DNA of 64,000 bases. Source: Aquamicrobium defluvii. GTDB lineage: Bacteria; Pseudomonadota; Alphaproteobacteria; Rhizobiales; Rhizobiaceae. How positions within the stretch are numbered: the first letter of the stretch is position 1; each line of letters starts with the position of its first letter. A program made the position numbers and the translations under genes. Positions 34,233-43,124 of this stretch are shown here, piece after piece. The notes beneath the pieces are model-generated. The model saw nothing but the letters and a program-made list of their open reading frames with translations. It did no database searches and was not told where the DNA came from. Location of the stretch: NCBI RefSeq assembly GCF_004363725.1, contig NZ_SNZF01000021.1, forward strand, positions 1 to 64,000, written 5' to 3'.

Positions 34233-35438
34233 CTATTTTCCGCGTGCCGTGAACAGCGCCTCATAGGCGGCCAGCAGCTTCGGCGCCTCGTAGTTCCATG
34301 CCAGCTCGTTGCGCACGCGCTCGCGTCCGAAATCCCCCATGGCCGCGCGGCGTTCGGGATCGTCCAGCAACTCGGCGATCTTGTCGCCGAAATCGGCCGG
34401 ATCGGTGCATGTGGCGTAGAGCGAGGCTTCCTGCGCGGAGAACCGGCCTTCGCGCAGGTCATATTGCACGATCGGTTTTCCGAGCGCCATGTACTCCATG
34501 ATCTTGTTCATGGTCGACTTGTCGTTCATCGCCGTCGGCCGGTCGGGGTTGACGCAGACGTCGGAGGTGGAGAGCGCCGAGAACAGCGTCTCGTCCGGGC
34601 AGCGTCCCGTGAAGGTCACATAGTCGCCAAGCCCCATTGCCGCGCTTTCGGCCCTGATCGCTTCCAGTTCGGGTCCGCCGCCGCAGATGACGAACTGGAT
34701 ATCGTCGCGCTTGCGCACATTGACCAGATGGCTGACCGATTCCAGCAGAAGATCGAGCCCTTCCTGCTTGCCGATGACGCCGACATAACCGACGACGAAG
34801 CGGCGGCCGTTGCGCCATTTCGGGTCGGGTTCCACCTCGCGCACGCGATCGAGATTGGGGCCGGAGCGCACGATATGCACCTTGTCCGGGTCCATGCCGC
34901 CGCGCGTGATGGCGATTTCCCGATAGCTTTCGTTGGTGGCAAGCGAGCGGCTGGCGGTGCGGAACGACAGGCGTTCCAGCCACACCATCAGCTTCCAGCC
35001 GAAATCGCGGCGGCCGAACTTTGCCTCGTAGAGCTCGGGATTGATGTCGTGGTGGTCGAACAGGAATTTCTTGCCGAACAGCCGGTAGAAGCCGCCGATC
35101 AGGAAGATGGTGTCCGGGGGGTTGCAGGCATGGATGACGTCGAAGCCCCGCTGCCACGCCACCTTGAGCGAAAGCAGGAATTCCCAGAACAGGGCGGCGC
35201 TGTATTCCAGCGCATAGCCCAGCACGCCCTCGGCATCGAGCGGCAGCGAATGGCGGTAGATATGCACGCCGTCGATCACCTCGCAGGAAGCGGTCGAGCC
35301 TTTGCCTTTCGGGCAGATCACCGAAACCTGATAGCCGGCCCTGACCAGCGTGGTGGCCTCCGACCAGACGCGCCGGTCGAAAGGCACCGGCAGGTTCTCG
35401 ACGATGATGAGGACGCGCCTACCAGTTGATGCCGTCAT
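34233..35438 (-). CDS. Glycosyltransferase family 4 protein
   Basis: A 401-residue GT-B enzyme. The N-terminal motif is RVLIIVENLPVPFDRRVWSEATTLVRAG, common to EPS-locus GT4 proteins, followed by HHDINPELYEAKFG. The donor domain has VVGYVGVIGKQEGLDLLLES, VTFTGRCPDETLFSALSTSDVCVNPD and NDKSTMNKIMEYMALGKPIVQYD, giving the E-rich nucleotide-sugar site. The ATG at 35438 overlaps the end of the upstream dehydrogenase gene by 20 bases. The sugar donor is unknown. Confidence 0.9.
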   Translation of the reverse strand: MTASTGRRVLIIVENLPVPFDRRVWSEATTLVRAGYQVSVICPKGKGSTASCEVIDGVHIYRHSLPLDAEGVLGYALEYSAALFWEFLLSLKVAWQRGFDVIHACNPPDTIFLIGGFYRLFGKKFLFDHHDINPELYEAKFGRRDFGWKLMVWLERLSFRTASRSLATNESYREIAITRGGMDPDKVHIVRSGPNLDRVREVEPDPKWRNGRRFVVGYVGVIGKQEGLDLLLESVSHLVNVRKRDDIQFVICGGGPELEAIRAESAAMGLGDYVTFTGRCPDETLFSALSTSDVCVNPDRPTAMNDKSTMNKIMEYMALGKPIVQYDLREGRFSAQEASLYATCTDPADFGDKIAELLDDPERRAAMGDFGRERVRNELAWNYEAPKLLAAYEALFTARGK

Positions 35439-36732
35439 AGGTCCCCGCAACGCGCTCGATGTTGGGAAGGCGCGCCATGTCCAGCAGCACCTGATCGGGC
35501 CGCATCTTTTCCACCACCGCCTCATATTCGGGCGAGCGGCTTGTCGCCACCAGAATGTCGGCGTGCTTCACCACGTCATCGACCGACGGCACCATCAGCT
35601 GGGTGACATGGGGGATGGCGTTCATCAGATAGGCCCTGTTGGCGCCGACCAGTTTCGCCAGCGACACGTTCTGGTCGAATATGCGGATGTCGCAGCCCTT
35701 GCCGAGCAGGCGCTCGATCAGTTCCAGATACGGGCTTTCGCGCAGGTCGTCCGTGCCGGCCTTGAAGGAGAAGCCGAGGAAGCCGACATTGCGCTTGCCG
35801 TGGCCGAGAACCCATTGCAGGGCGCGTTCGATCTGCTGCTTGTTGGAAGGCATCAGCGATTTCAGCAGCGGCGCTTCCACGTCATGCTGGACCGCATAGG
35901 CGTTGATGGCCCGCACGTCCTTGGGCAGGCAGGAGCCGCCGAAGGCGAATCCCGGCAGCAGATAGGCGCTGGAGATGTTGAGCTTGGTGTCCGCGAAGAA
36001 CACCTTCATCAGCTCGTGGCTGTCGACGCCGGCTGCCTTGCACACATTGCCGATCTCGTTGCCGAAGGCCACTTTCAGCGCGTGCCAGGTGTTGTCGGTG
36101 TACTTCACCAGCTCCGCCAGCCGCGGCTCGGTCACGATGGTCTGTCCCGGCAGGCCGTCATAGAGCTCGAGCAGCCGTTTGCGGGTGGTCTCGTCCTCGG
36201 CGCCGATCACGGTCTTGGCGGGATTGTTGAAGTCGGCGACGGCCGAGCCTTCGCGCATGAACTCGGGGTTGGAGGCAACGCCGAAGGCGACGCCGAGCTT
36301 CTTGCCGGAAGCTTCTTCCAGCGCCGGCACCACGAGGTCGGCCAGCGTTCCCGGCAGGACTGTGGAGCGGATGACGACGGAATGGTAGCTGTCCTTGGTG
36401 GCGAGCACCGCGCCGATCTGCCGCGCCACCGCCTCGACGGCCGACAGGTCGAGCGAGCCGTTGGGCCGCGACGGCGTGCCGACGCAAAGCAGCGACAGGT
36501 CGCTGCCCATGATCGCCTCTTCGGTCGAGGCCGTCGCGCGCAGGCTGCCGGCGGCGACCTTGGCCGCGACCAGCTCGCCGATGTCCTTTTCGATGATCGG
36601 GCTCTGGCCGGCATTGATGAGGGCGACCTTGGATTCGCTGACATCGCAGCCGATCACCTCATGGCCGCGCTCGGCCATGCAGGCCGCGCATACGGTGCCC
36701 ACATATCCCAGTCCGAAAATGGATATTTTCAT
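35419..36732 (-). CDS. algD: GDP-mannose 6-dehydrogenase-like nucleotide-sugar dehydrogenase
   Basis: A 437-residue NAD-dependent enzyme that oxidises the C6 of a sugar nucleotide to a uronic acid. It has the N-terminal Rossmann motif IFGLGYVGTVCAACMAERGHEVIGCD, the catalytic Cys268 in FAFGGSCLPKD, and the substrate loop TWHALKVAFGNEIGNVCKAAGVDSHE. The run LNISSAYLLPGFAFGGSCLPKDVRA and the cysteine at 268 match GDP-mannose dehydrogenase (AlgD) more closely than UDP-glucose dehydrogenase. The expected product is GDP-mannuronate, which implies a uronic acid in the polymer. A UDP-sugar substrate cannot be excluded. Confidence 0.85.
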   Translation of the reverse strand: MKISIFGLGYVGTVCAACMAERGHEVIGCDVSESKVALINAGQSPIIEKDIGELVAAKVAAGSLRATASTEEAIMGSDLSLLCVGTPSRPNGSLDLSAVEAVARQIGAVLATKDSYHSVVIRSTVLPGTLADLVVPALEEASGKKLGVAFGVASNPEFMREGSAVADFNNPAKTVIGAEDETTRKRLLELYDGLPGQTIVTEPRLAELVKYTDNTWHALKVAFGNEIGNVCKAAGVDSHELMKVFFADTKLNISSAYLLPGFAFGGSCLPKDVRAINAYAVQHDVEAPLLKSLMPSNKQQIERALQWVLGHGKRNVGFLGFSFKAGTDDLRESPYLELIERLLGKGCDIRIFDQNVSLAKLVGANRAYLMNAIPHVTQLMVPSVDDVVKHADILVATSRSPEYEAVVEKMRPDQVLLDMARLPNIERVAGTYDGINW

Positions 36733-36823
36733 GGTTGTCTGACCGCTTTGCCTTGTTGTCGTTACGCCGGCGGTAATCCGTCCGATCCCTGCCCGAACCG
36801 GTCTAACCCCCGACAGGTAAAGG

Positions 36824-38788
36824 TCACGTTACGGGGTTGAGCACGATCGAACTGCGCCAGCGCATGGCATTTGCAGGCGCCCTGAACAGCACCGTCGCCG
36901 CCTCCTCCAGCACGCCGAAGCCCGGTGAGTGGAAGCCGCGGCCCGATATGTCGTCCCCGCGTATGATTTCGACGCAGGCCCCTTCGGGGGCGGCGAGCGT
37001 GATTTCGGCCCGTCCGTCCCGGCGTGCCGTCACGCGCCCGTCATGGGCCGTCACGACGAGATCGGGAGCCAGCAGGAAAACGATTTCCACCTCGCCGTCA
37101 GGCGTTGCGCCGGTAAGCCTGTCGGTGATGTCGAAGCCGTATGCGGTCTCTGCGATGTCGCGGCGATGGATGACGCCGAAGCGCTTCCGATAGCCGTCAT
37201 GCGAGCCCGACACGTCGAGCGGCACGCTGTCCGCCCCCTTTTCCAGCCTGGCCCGCGCCCGGCGCGGCATCCAGTTGAAGGGGCCGGAAGGTTCGCTCTG
37301 GCTGGCGCCGGAGATGGTCAGCGTGTTGTGGACCGCGGTCACGCGGAAGCGGCGGCGGTTCTCGCCTTCGGAATGATAGAGATAGGTGCCGGCATCGACG
37401 AGGACCGGGCGGCCGTCCAGCGACAGCCATACCGAAAGCGCATCGGCGTGGCCGTGCGCGGCCAGGGCGCCGAACCCCAGCGGTCCGTGATCGAAGGTGA
37501 AATGGACCCGGCGGCCGGCGATGTCGCCACGCCGGATCGTGTAGCCGCCCTGCGGAAAGGTCGTCGTGCCGTCGGAAGGTGCCGGGCCGGGTGGCGGCGC
37601 GGCGAATACGATGTCGCGCCAATGCGGGTCGCGAATGGCGGGGGCAAGTTCCGGGCGCTGGAGAAATCCGGCAGTCGCGGCGCAAATGGAGGCTGCATAA
37701 CGCGGTTCCGCGCTGCCATGGGCCAGAAGCACGCGGCTCTGGTCGTCGTCGCCGATCAGGGGGACATGGCCCTCGTCGTCGAGGAAGGCGTTCAGCGCTG
37801 CGGCTGCCTTGCCCAGCCGCTCCCGCGCAGCCGGGGAGGGCGCGTCTGCACCGATGGCCGCGAAGCCGATCAGCAACATCTCCAGCGTGAAGGCGGCATA
37901 GGCAGGCGACTGCTCCTGTCCCACGCCGTCCTCATGAAACAGGGCGCATGTCCTGCCATCGAGATGGCCCCGGCCCTGCGTCAGCCAGCCCGTCGCGTGC
38001 GGGTGGTCGGGCAGCAGGCGCGCGGCCAGCACCAGCCCCATTGCCTCGGCGACGAGATGGTTGTTCGCGGAAGAAAAGAGCGAAGGAAACCGCGCCAGCC
38101 ATGTGCCGTGCGCGGCGACGAAAGACGCCAGTTTCTCGCCGGCAGCGCCGTCGATCCACGGATCGAGCGCCGTGACGATGGAGGCGAGCGAGGCAAGTCT
38201 GTAGCCGGCCTCTATGCCGGAATACCAGTTGACGCCCCGCCCCGGTGGATTGGCCCGCATCCATGAGAACAGGGAGCCGAGCACGGCATGCGCCAGCGTC
38301 GCATCCTCCGTGTGGCGGGCATGAATTGCCGGGGCGGCCAGGAAATGCAGACGGTTGGCTTCCGCGACATATTTGACGTCGCGATGGCCGCCCTCGAAGC
38401 GGAAATCGATATCGAAGGCCGATACGTCCGCACCGGGCCAACTCGTGCCGCTGACCGGGTCGAGGGTCCAGACTTCCGGTGCAACGCTGCCTGCTCCGTC
38501 GAGGATGGTCTGCGGCCAGTCGCGGTTCAGCAGCCTGAGTTTGCCCGAACGGAACGCCTCGGCCGCGATGGCGAGCTGCGCTGCGACCGGAGCGGAAAGA
38601 TCGCCCGTGAGCAGGGGGGCGAAAAGCGGCAGCGGCACAGGCCGCGCACCGGGCATCGCAAATTGCACCCAGCCGCCGTTTTCGCGCCGTGCGGCACGTC
38701 TTGCTATCTGTTCGTGAATCCGATGGCGGATCTCGCCGCGTTCCATGACGGCGAGGCGCCGCGCATACCATCCCAGCCGTCTCAACAT
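36824..38788 (-). CDS. Heparinase II/III family protein (polysaccharide lyase-like)
   Basis: The 654-residue protein has an N-terminal alpha/alpha-toroid domain and a C-terminal beta-sandwich of the heparinase II/III type. Family lyases cut uronic-acid-containing polysaccharides by beta-elimination. Visible motifs are SLFSSANNHLVAEAMG (Asn-His pair near 235-245), QEQSPAYAAFTLEML (Tyr), and the C-terminal signature AAHGHADALSVWLSLDGRPVLVDAGTYLYH. No Sec signal is obvious, and the start MLRRLGWYARRLAVMERGEIRHRIHEQ is conserved among EPS-locus members of unknown location. It heads the minus-strand operon with the AlgD-like enzyme, so it may trim or degrade a uronic-acid polymer. Confidence 0.8.
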   Translation of the reverse strand: MLRRLGWYARRLAVMERGEIRHRIHEQIARRAARRENGGWVQFAMPGARPVPLPLFAPLLTGDLSAPVAAQLAIAAEAFRSGKLRLLNRDWPQTILDGAGSVAPEVWTLDPVSGTSWPGADVSAFDIDFRFEGGHRDVKYVAEANRLHFLAAPAIHARHTEDATLAHAVLGSLFSWMRANPPGRGVNWYSGIEAGYRLASLASIVTALDPWIDGAAGEKLASFVAAHGTWLARFPSLFSSANNHLVAEAMGLVLAARLLPDHPHATGWLTQGRGHLDGRTCALFHEDGVGQEQSPAYAAFTLEMLLIGFAAIGADAPSPAARERLGKAAAALNAFLDDEGHVPLIGDDDQSRVLLAHGSAEPRYAASICAATAGFLQRPELAPAIRDPHWRDIVFAAPPPGPAPSDGTTTFPQGGYTIRRGDIAGRRVHFTFDHGPLGFGALAAHGHADALSVWLSLDGRPVLVDAGTYLYHSEGENRRRFRVTAVHNTLTISGASQSEPSGPFNWMPRRARARLEKGADSVPLDVSGSHDGYRKRFGVIHRRDIAETAYGFDITDRLTGATPDGEVEIVFLLAPDLVVTAHDGRVTARRDGRAEITLAAPEGACVEIIRGDDISGRGFHSPGFGVLEEAATVLFRAPANAMRWRSSIVLNPVT

Positions 38789-38949
38789 GCGAAAGCCTTA
38801 GCAGGCGGCGGTTGCATTACGATTAATGTCGCTGCCTCCATTTCGGGCGCCAACCTTGTCGGCAATGTCGCAAAGCGCGGGGCTCGCCTTCACGCGCTTC
38901 CTGTTCTACCCTTGCGTGCATCGTCGCGTAAGCATCGGAGGCTTGCCCC

Positions 38950-40209
38950 ATGAGCCTGAACCGCCGCCAGTTCCTGTCCCTGTCCGCCGGCGCTCTTGCC
39001 GTCCTGCCTCGTGACGCCGCTGCGCAGACGACCAGACGGCTCCTCCATCGCGGTGCGGGAATCCACAACATGATGAACTGGGGCATCCTTCAGGAGGGAA
39101 GCGCCACCCGTTATGTTCCACGCCCGTTCGAGACGCCGCGCAATGCCTTTCCCGAAGCTCTTGCGCGCGAATTCGCTGCGGCGGGCTTCGATTTCATCCG
39201 CCTCTCGCTGGACGTGGGGCCGTTCATGCAGTTGCAGGGCTCCGACCGCACCGCGCTGGAACAGAAGCTGCTCGCCAATATAGGGCGGCTGCATGGGCTC
39301 GGCCTCGACGTGCTTGTCGATTGCCATCCGGTGGAGCAGGTGCCGCTCTATTCGCCCCAGTCCATCCTCGAGGATCTGGAGAGCCCGCTGTTTGGCGAGT
39401 ACAGGGCGATGATCGTCAGGCTGGCCGCCATGCTTTCCAATGTGCGGACCGGGCGCGTGGTGCTGGAACTGATGAACGAGCCGCTCATGAACAACGCCGC
39501 TCATCGCACGCAGGTTATGGTATGGGGTGCGGCGCAGCTGTCCCTGCACGATGCGGCAAGGCGGGCCGCGCCCGACCTGCCGCTCATGCTCACGGGCGCG
39601 CATTATGGCGGCATCAGCGGCCTGAACGATCTCGATCCGTCGCCCTATGCCGACAGCAACGTTCTGTATTCCTATCACTATTACATGCCGCTCAGCTTCA
39701 CGCATCAGGGGGTGGATTTCGGCACCCCGGATGCGCCGACCTCGCCTTATGTATCGGATCTTCCCTATCCCTATGACGCCATTCCGGCGGAGGAGATCGA
39801 GACCGCTCTGGAAGCGCGCATCGCCGCCGCGCCGCTCGATGCGGCGGCCAAAGCGGCGGCAAGGGAACACGCGCAATCCATACTCGGGCGCTTTCTTGCC
39901 GATGGCTGGAATCGCGGGCGCGTGGAAGACGACTTCGCCATCGTCGCGAAATGGGCGGACCGCCATGACATTGCCCGTGAGCGCATCGTCATGGGCGAGT
40001 TCGGCGTGACACGGCGTTCCGACAGGCTTGTGGGTGCCGCGGAGGTCTATCGCCGGCGCTGGATGTCGGATGTGACGCATGTGGCGGCATCCCTCGGCTT
40101 CGGCTGGTCGATATGGGACCTCAACAGCTATCAGATGGGAATCTACCGCGACGGGAACGAGGAACAACTCGACCGGGAACTGGTTTCGGCCCTGGCCATG
40201 TCCGGCTGA
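38950..40209 (+). CDS. Secreted glycoside hydrolase family 5 protein (cellulase-like)
   Basis: A 419-residue (beta/alpha)8 glycosidase. The N-terminus MSLNRRQFLSLSAGALAVLP is a Tat/Sec-type export signal, with probable cleavage after DAAAQ. The likely acid/base is Glu177 in VLELMNEP and the nucleophile Glu350 in IVMGEFG. Other family marks are FDFIRLSLDVGPF, LDVLVDCHP and GFGWSIWDLNSYQMG. GH5 enzymes hydrolyse beta-linked glucans, mannans and related chains. Lying in an EPS locus and divergent from the heparinase-like gene, it may trim or remodel the polymer in the periplasm. Confidence 0.85.
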   Translation: MSLNRRQFLSLSAGALAVLPRDAAAQTTRRLLHRGAGIHNMMNWGILQEGSATRYVPRPFETPRNAFPEALAREFAAAGFDFIRLSLDVGPFMQLQGSDRTALEQKLLANIGRLHGLGLDVLVDCHPVEQVPLYSPQSILEDLESPLFGEYRAMIVRLAAMLSNVRTGRVVLELMNEPLMNNAAHRTQVMVWGAAQLSLHDAARRAAPDLPLMLTGAHYGGISGLNDLDPSPYADSNVLYSYHYYMPLSFTHQGVDFGTPDAPTSPYVSDLPYPYDAIPAEEIETALEARIAAAPLDAAAKAAAREHAQSILGRFLADGWNRGRVEDDFAIVAKWADRHDIARERIVMGEFGVTRRSDRLVGAAEVYRRRWMSDVTHVAASLGFGWSIWDLNSYQMGIYRDGNEEQLDRELVSALAMSG

Positions 40210-40229
40210 ACGGGCGTTTCCGAAGCGGG

Positions 40230-41549
40230 CTATGCCGGCCGGCGCGCCTTTCCCCGCCTCGCCAGAAGGTCGAGATAGACCTTCTCCACCGTATCGGCCA
40301 GATGTGCGTAGTCGCGATTGGCCCTGATCCATTCCGAACCCCTGGCGCCCATGGCCTCGGCCTTCTGCCGGTCGTCGAACAACCGGGCGACGCCTTCGCC
40401 CATCGCCTTGCCGGAAAAGGCCGTGACGATGCCGGCGCCGCTTCCCAGGATCACCTCGTTCTGGTCGTAGTGGACGGTTCCCACCACCGGGCGCCCCATG
40501 GCCAGATACTCCACCAGCTTGGTCGGGGTTGCGACCTGATGGGCCGGGTCCATCATGAACGGCGACAGGCACACATCCACCCTCCTGACCCAGCCCAGCG
40601 CCTCGGCCAGCGGCAGCCGTCCGGTGAAGATGACGCGGTCGGCAATGCCGAGTTCTTGCAGCTTGCCGCTGAGCGTATCCCACTCGAAGTCGGGAACCGC
40701 GCCGATGATGACGAGGACGGCGTCGTAGCCCTGGTCGAGAAGTTCGGCGAGCGCCTCGAATGTCAGGTGCGTGGTCAGGCTCATGACGTCCGCGCTCATA
40801 TACGCCATGCTCTTTTTACCTGTGAGCCTTGGGTCGTCGACCGTGGCCACAGAGGCGGAATTGTAGCGTCCGGTCGAAACTCCCATCGGTACGGGGGTCA
40901 TCTTTTCCAGCGGTATGCCGCGAAAACCGACACGTTCGCGCATCCGTCCGGATTGCACCATGATGTGGTCGCAGAGCGGCAGGCCGGCACGATAGAACAG
41001 GAAGCTGCCGAGCAGCGCGTAGACGATGCGCAACAGCCGGGCAGGGCGGCTCATCGGGACGAGGTTCTCCACGGCGATACGCAGCCGCCCCTCAAGCACG
41101 GGGTAGCTCATCCAGAACACGCAGGGTGTGCGGGACATCTTGCTGGCCAGCGCAAACGTGATGACCCACAGGGGCTGGTCGCGCACCTGCACGAGGTCGA
41201 AATCGCCGCGCGCCGCACGCCAGGCCAGCTTCAGCCGCAGCCAGCTTTCGGCCAGCTTGTAGCGCAGCCCGCCGAATTTTTCGGACGCGGCGCGCCGCGC
41301 GATGTGGAAGCGCTCGCGGCCATGCTCCACGATCTGCGCCGGCATGTCCTCACACGGACGCAGGTTCCAGTCGATGGCGAGGCCGCGGGCAACCAGATGG
41401 TTGGAAAACAGTTCGACGAGGTCGACCCGGAAAGCCGGGTAATCGTCCGGGGCGACGAATAGCATACGAACCCCGTCCAGCGTTTCGCTGGCGGGTTCGG
41501 CTTTGCTTTCCGTGCCGGCAGCCGCCAGCGACAGCTCGTTCATTTCCAT
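40230..41549 (-). CDS. Glycosyltransferase family 4-like protein
   Basis: A protein of about 439 residues with a GT-B layout. The N-terminal domain has RMLFVAPDDYPAFRVDLVELFSNHL and the donor domain has VFTGRLPLAEALGWVRRVDVCLSPFM, DPAHQVATPTKLVEYLAMGRPVVGTVH. The PTKLVEYLAMG motif carries the nucleotide-sugar glutamate. The start is uncertain: ATG at 41549 or 41543 would overlap the upstream CelD-like gene's stop by a few bases. The sugar specificity is unknown. Confidence 0.85.
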   Translation of the reverse strand: MEMNELSLAAAGTESKAEPASETLDGVRMLFVAPDDYPAFRVDLVELFSNHLVARGLAIDWNLRPCEDMPAQIVEHGRERFHIARRAASEKFGGLRYKLAESWLRLKLAWRAARGDFDLVQVRDQPLWVITFALASKMSRTPCVFWMSYPVLEGRLRIAVENLVPMSRPARLLRIVYALLGSFLFYRAGLPLCDHIMVQSGRMRERVGFRGIPLEKMTPVPMGVSTGRYNSASVATVDDPRLTGKKSMAYMSADVMSLTTHLTFEALAELLDQGYDAVLVIIGAVPDFEWDTLSGKLQELGIADRVIFTGRLPLAEALGWVRRVDVCLSPFMMDPAHQVATPTKLVEYLAMGRPVVGTVHYDQNEVILGSGAGIVTAFSGKAMGEGVARLFDDRQKAEAMGARGSEWIRANRDYAHLADTVEKVYLDLLARRGKARRPA

Positions 41550-41550
41550 C

Positions 41551-42807
41551 TCATGCGAACAGCCGGCGGCACACATAGGAGCGCGCTGCCTTCAGCTGGT
41601 TCCACAGCGTCCTGTTGCGGCGGATGCGGTTCTTCGCGCTTTCGCGTATCCGCGTCAAAGCCACGATGGCCGTTCCGAGCGGCGTGAAGGCGGCATAGCG
41701 GTCGTCGAGGGGAAGGATTTCCTGGCACCAGTGCGTCTTGTAGTCTTCGTGACCGATACCGAGGTCGTAGGCCGCCATGCCCCGTTTGCAGCAATCCTCG
41801 ATATGGCGAAAGGTCAATATGTTGCCGGGGCTGTGCTGCGCAAGATCATCGAGGGCAAAAGCCGTGAAATAGCTGTTGACACGGCCGCGACGGATTCCCG
41901 ACCCGGTGACGGCCCTGATCTTGCCACCAACCGCAAGCGATGCAATTTCGAGCACTGGCTCGCTCATGCCATGCGAGCGTTCGAGAAGGTCACGGTAGAA
42001 GTCCTTCACGCCCGGACGGTCGAACCCGTTGGGCTTGCCCTGCTCGCTCAGCCTCAGGGCCTTCTGCTCGAAGAAAAACTCCAGCGCCTCTTGTTCTTCG
42101 GCAATGCCCTGCACCATTTTGTAGTTGAGCTCGCCGACTTCGCTCATGCGCCGCTCCTTGGAACGGACGCGCTTTTTGCGCGTGCTGCCTTTCCTTCGCG
42201 CCAGAACGGCATCGAAGCCGCCCGTCAGGTCGAATGGATAGCCTTCCCCCGAGGACGGGCCGCCTGCAAGCGCGGCGAGGGGCTGGGCGACGCCGTCATG
42301 GACTGGCGGCATTCGCTCAAGAACCGCGCAGTCGACATCCTGCAGTGCGGTTCCCAGCATCCGCACGATCCCGTCGCGTGGCACTGTCTTCATGCGGGCT
42401 ATCGCTTCAGGGCTCCAGAGACCGAAATTGTAGGCCGCGTGCTTTCCGCCGATCCATGTTGCGACCCTTGCAGGCCCCACCCTGACTATGGCGAGCGGAA
42501 GAATGAAGGCAGGATGATCGTTCAGGCGCCCGAGCAAGATCGCGGCCCGCGCATTCCTGAACGGCAGCACATGGCGTGTATAGGGCTCTATCCAGTCGTA
42601 TCTTTGGAAAACCGTTCCGGTCCCGATGGCTTCGAGATGGCGCCATTCACGTTCGATCTGGGCTGGCGAACTGTAGGATCGGATATCGAAACGGATGGCG
42701 CGCCGGCCGGCTGGCACCGCCGGCTGCGCAGGGCCGCCAGAGCAGTCCGGCAATAGTTCCATATCCCCCGTTCCATGAACCCGCTTCAGAGTCGGGATCG
42801 ATCGCAT
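41551..42807 (-). CDS. CelD/BcsL-type GNAT acetyltransferase
   Basis: A protein of about 418 residues with the double-GNAT architecture of the CelD/BcsL family, found in cellulose and exopolysaccharide loci. FDIRSYSSPAQIEREWRHLEAIGTGTVFQRYDWI is typical of the first lobe. AVGGKIRAVTGSGIRRGRVNSYFTAFALDDLAQHSPGNILTFRHIEDCCKRGMAAYDLGIGHEDYKTHWC is the diagnostic second-lobe core, including the YDLG-x-GHEDYK motif. It probably acylates sugar precursors or polymer units. The ATG at 42807 has GGAG upstream; MELLPDC at 42762 is an alternative start. Confidence 0.8.
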   Translation of the reverse strand: MRSIPTLKRVHGTGDMELLPDCSGGPAQPAVPAGRRAIRFDIRSYSSPAQIEREWRHLEAIGTGTVFQRYDWIEPYTRHVLPFRNARAAILLGRLNDHPAFILPLAIVRVGPARVATWIGGKHAAYNFGLWSPEAIARMKTVPRDGIVRMLGTALQDVDCAVLERMPPVHDGVAQPLAALAGGPSSGEGYPFDLTGGFDAVLARRKGSTRKKRVRSKERRMSEVGELNYKMVQGIAEEQEALEFFFEQKALRLSEQGKPNGFDRPGVKDFYRDLLERSHGMSEPVLEIASLAVGGKIRAVTGSGIRRGRVNSYFTAFALDDLAQHSPGNILTFRHIEDCCKRGMAAYDLGIGHEDYKTHWCQEILPLDDRYAAFTPLGTAIVALTRIRESAKNRIRRNRTLWNQLKAARSYVCRRLFA

Positions 42808-43124
42808 TGGCGGGCTCCGCTCGAAATCTGCTAGCTTTGTGCGGAACCTAGCCACACGGTCTAAAGAATAGTCTAACGCCAGGCGTGTCTGAAAGCACGA
42901 CACGTTGTCGAGAGCGGCCCGCAGATCGAACGACAGGCGGGGCGAATTGCCCGGACCCGGAACGACAGACGACCACCATCCGCCTGAAGCGGCCGGTTTC
43001 CGGCACATTCCGGGCCGTCTTGGTTAATCGACAGGGTTAAGCCCGTTTTAACGTTTGCCATTCATTATTCATGTCGCGGTTTATGTGTGCCGGTGCGCCG
43101 CGGCGACCGGATTAGGGGTGAACT
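42808..43124. other. Divergent promoter region of the CelD-like and outer-membrane protein genes
   Basis: About 317 bases without a gene. The part nearest the outer-membrane protein gene is AT-richer (GGTTAATCGACAGGGTTAAG, then GTTTTAACG and TTGCCATTCATTATTC). This is the most likely promoter zone, although the -35/-10 pair cannot be fixed by eye. No hairpin of note was seen. Confidence 0.4.

Noticed and set aside
32934..35429. Open frame of 831 codons on the plus strand across asnB and the GT4 gene
   Set aside because: Antisense shadow of two well-supported genes; composition is typical of mirrored codons and no domain is visible.
35419..36732. UDP-glucose 6-dehydrogenase
   Set aside because: It is the same superfamily, but the segment before the catalytic cysteine and the position Cys268 fit GDP-mannose dehydrogenase better; kept as the alternative substrate in the entry.
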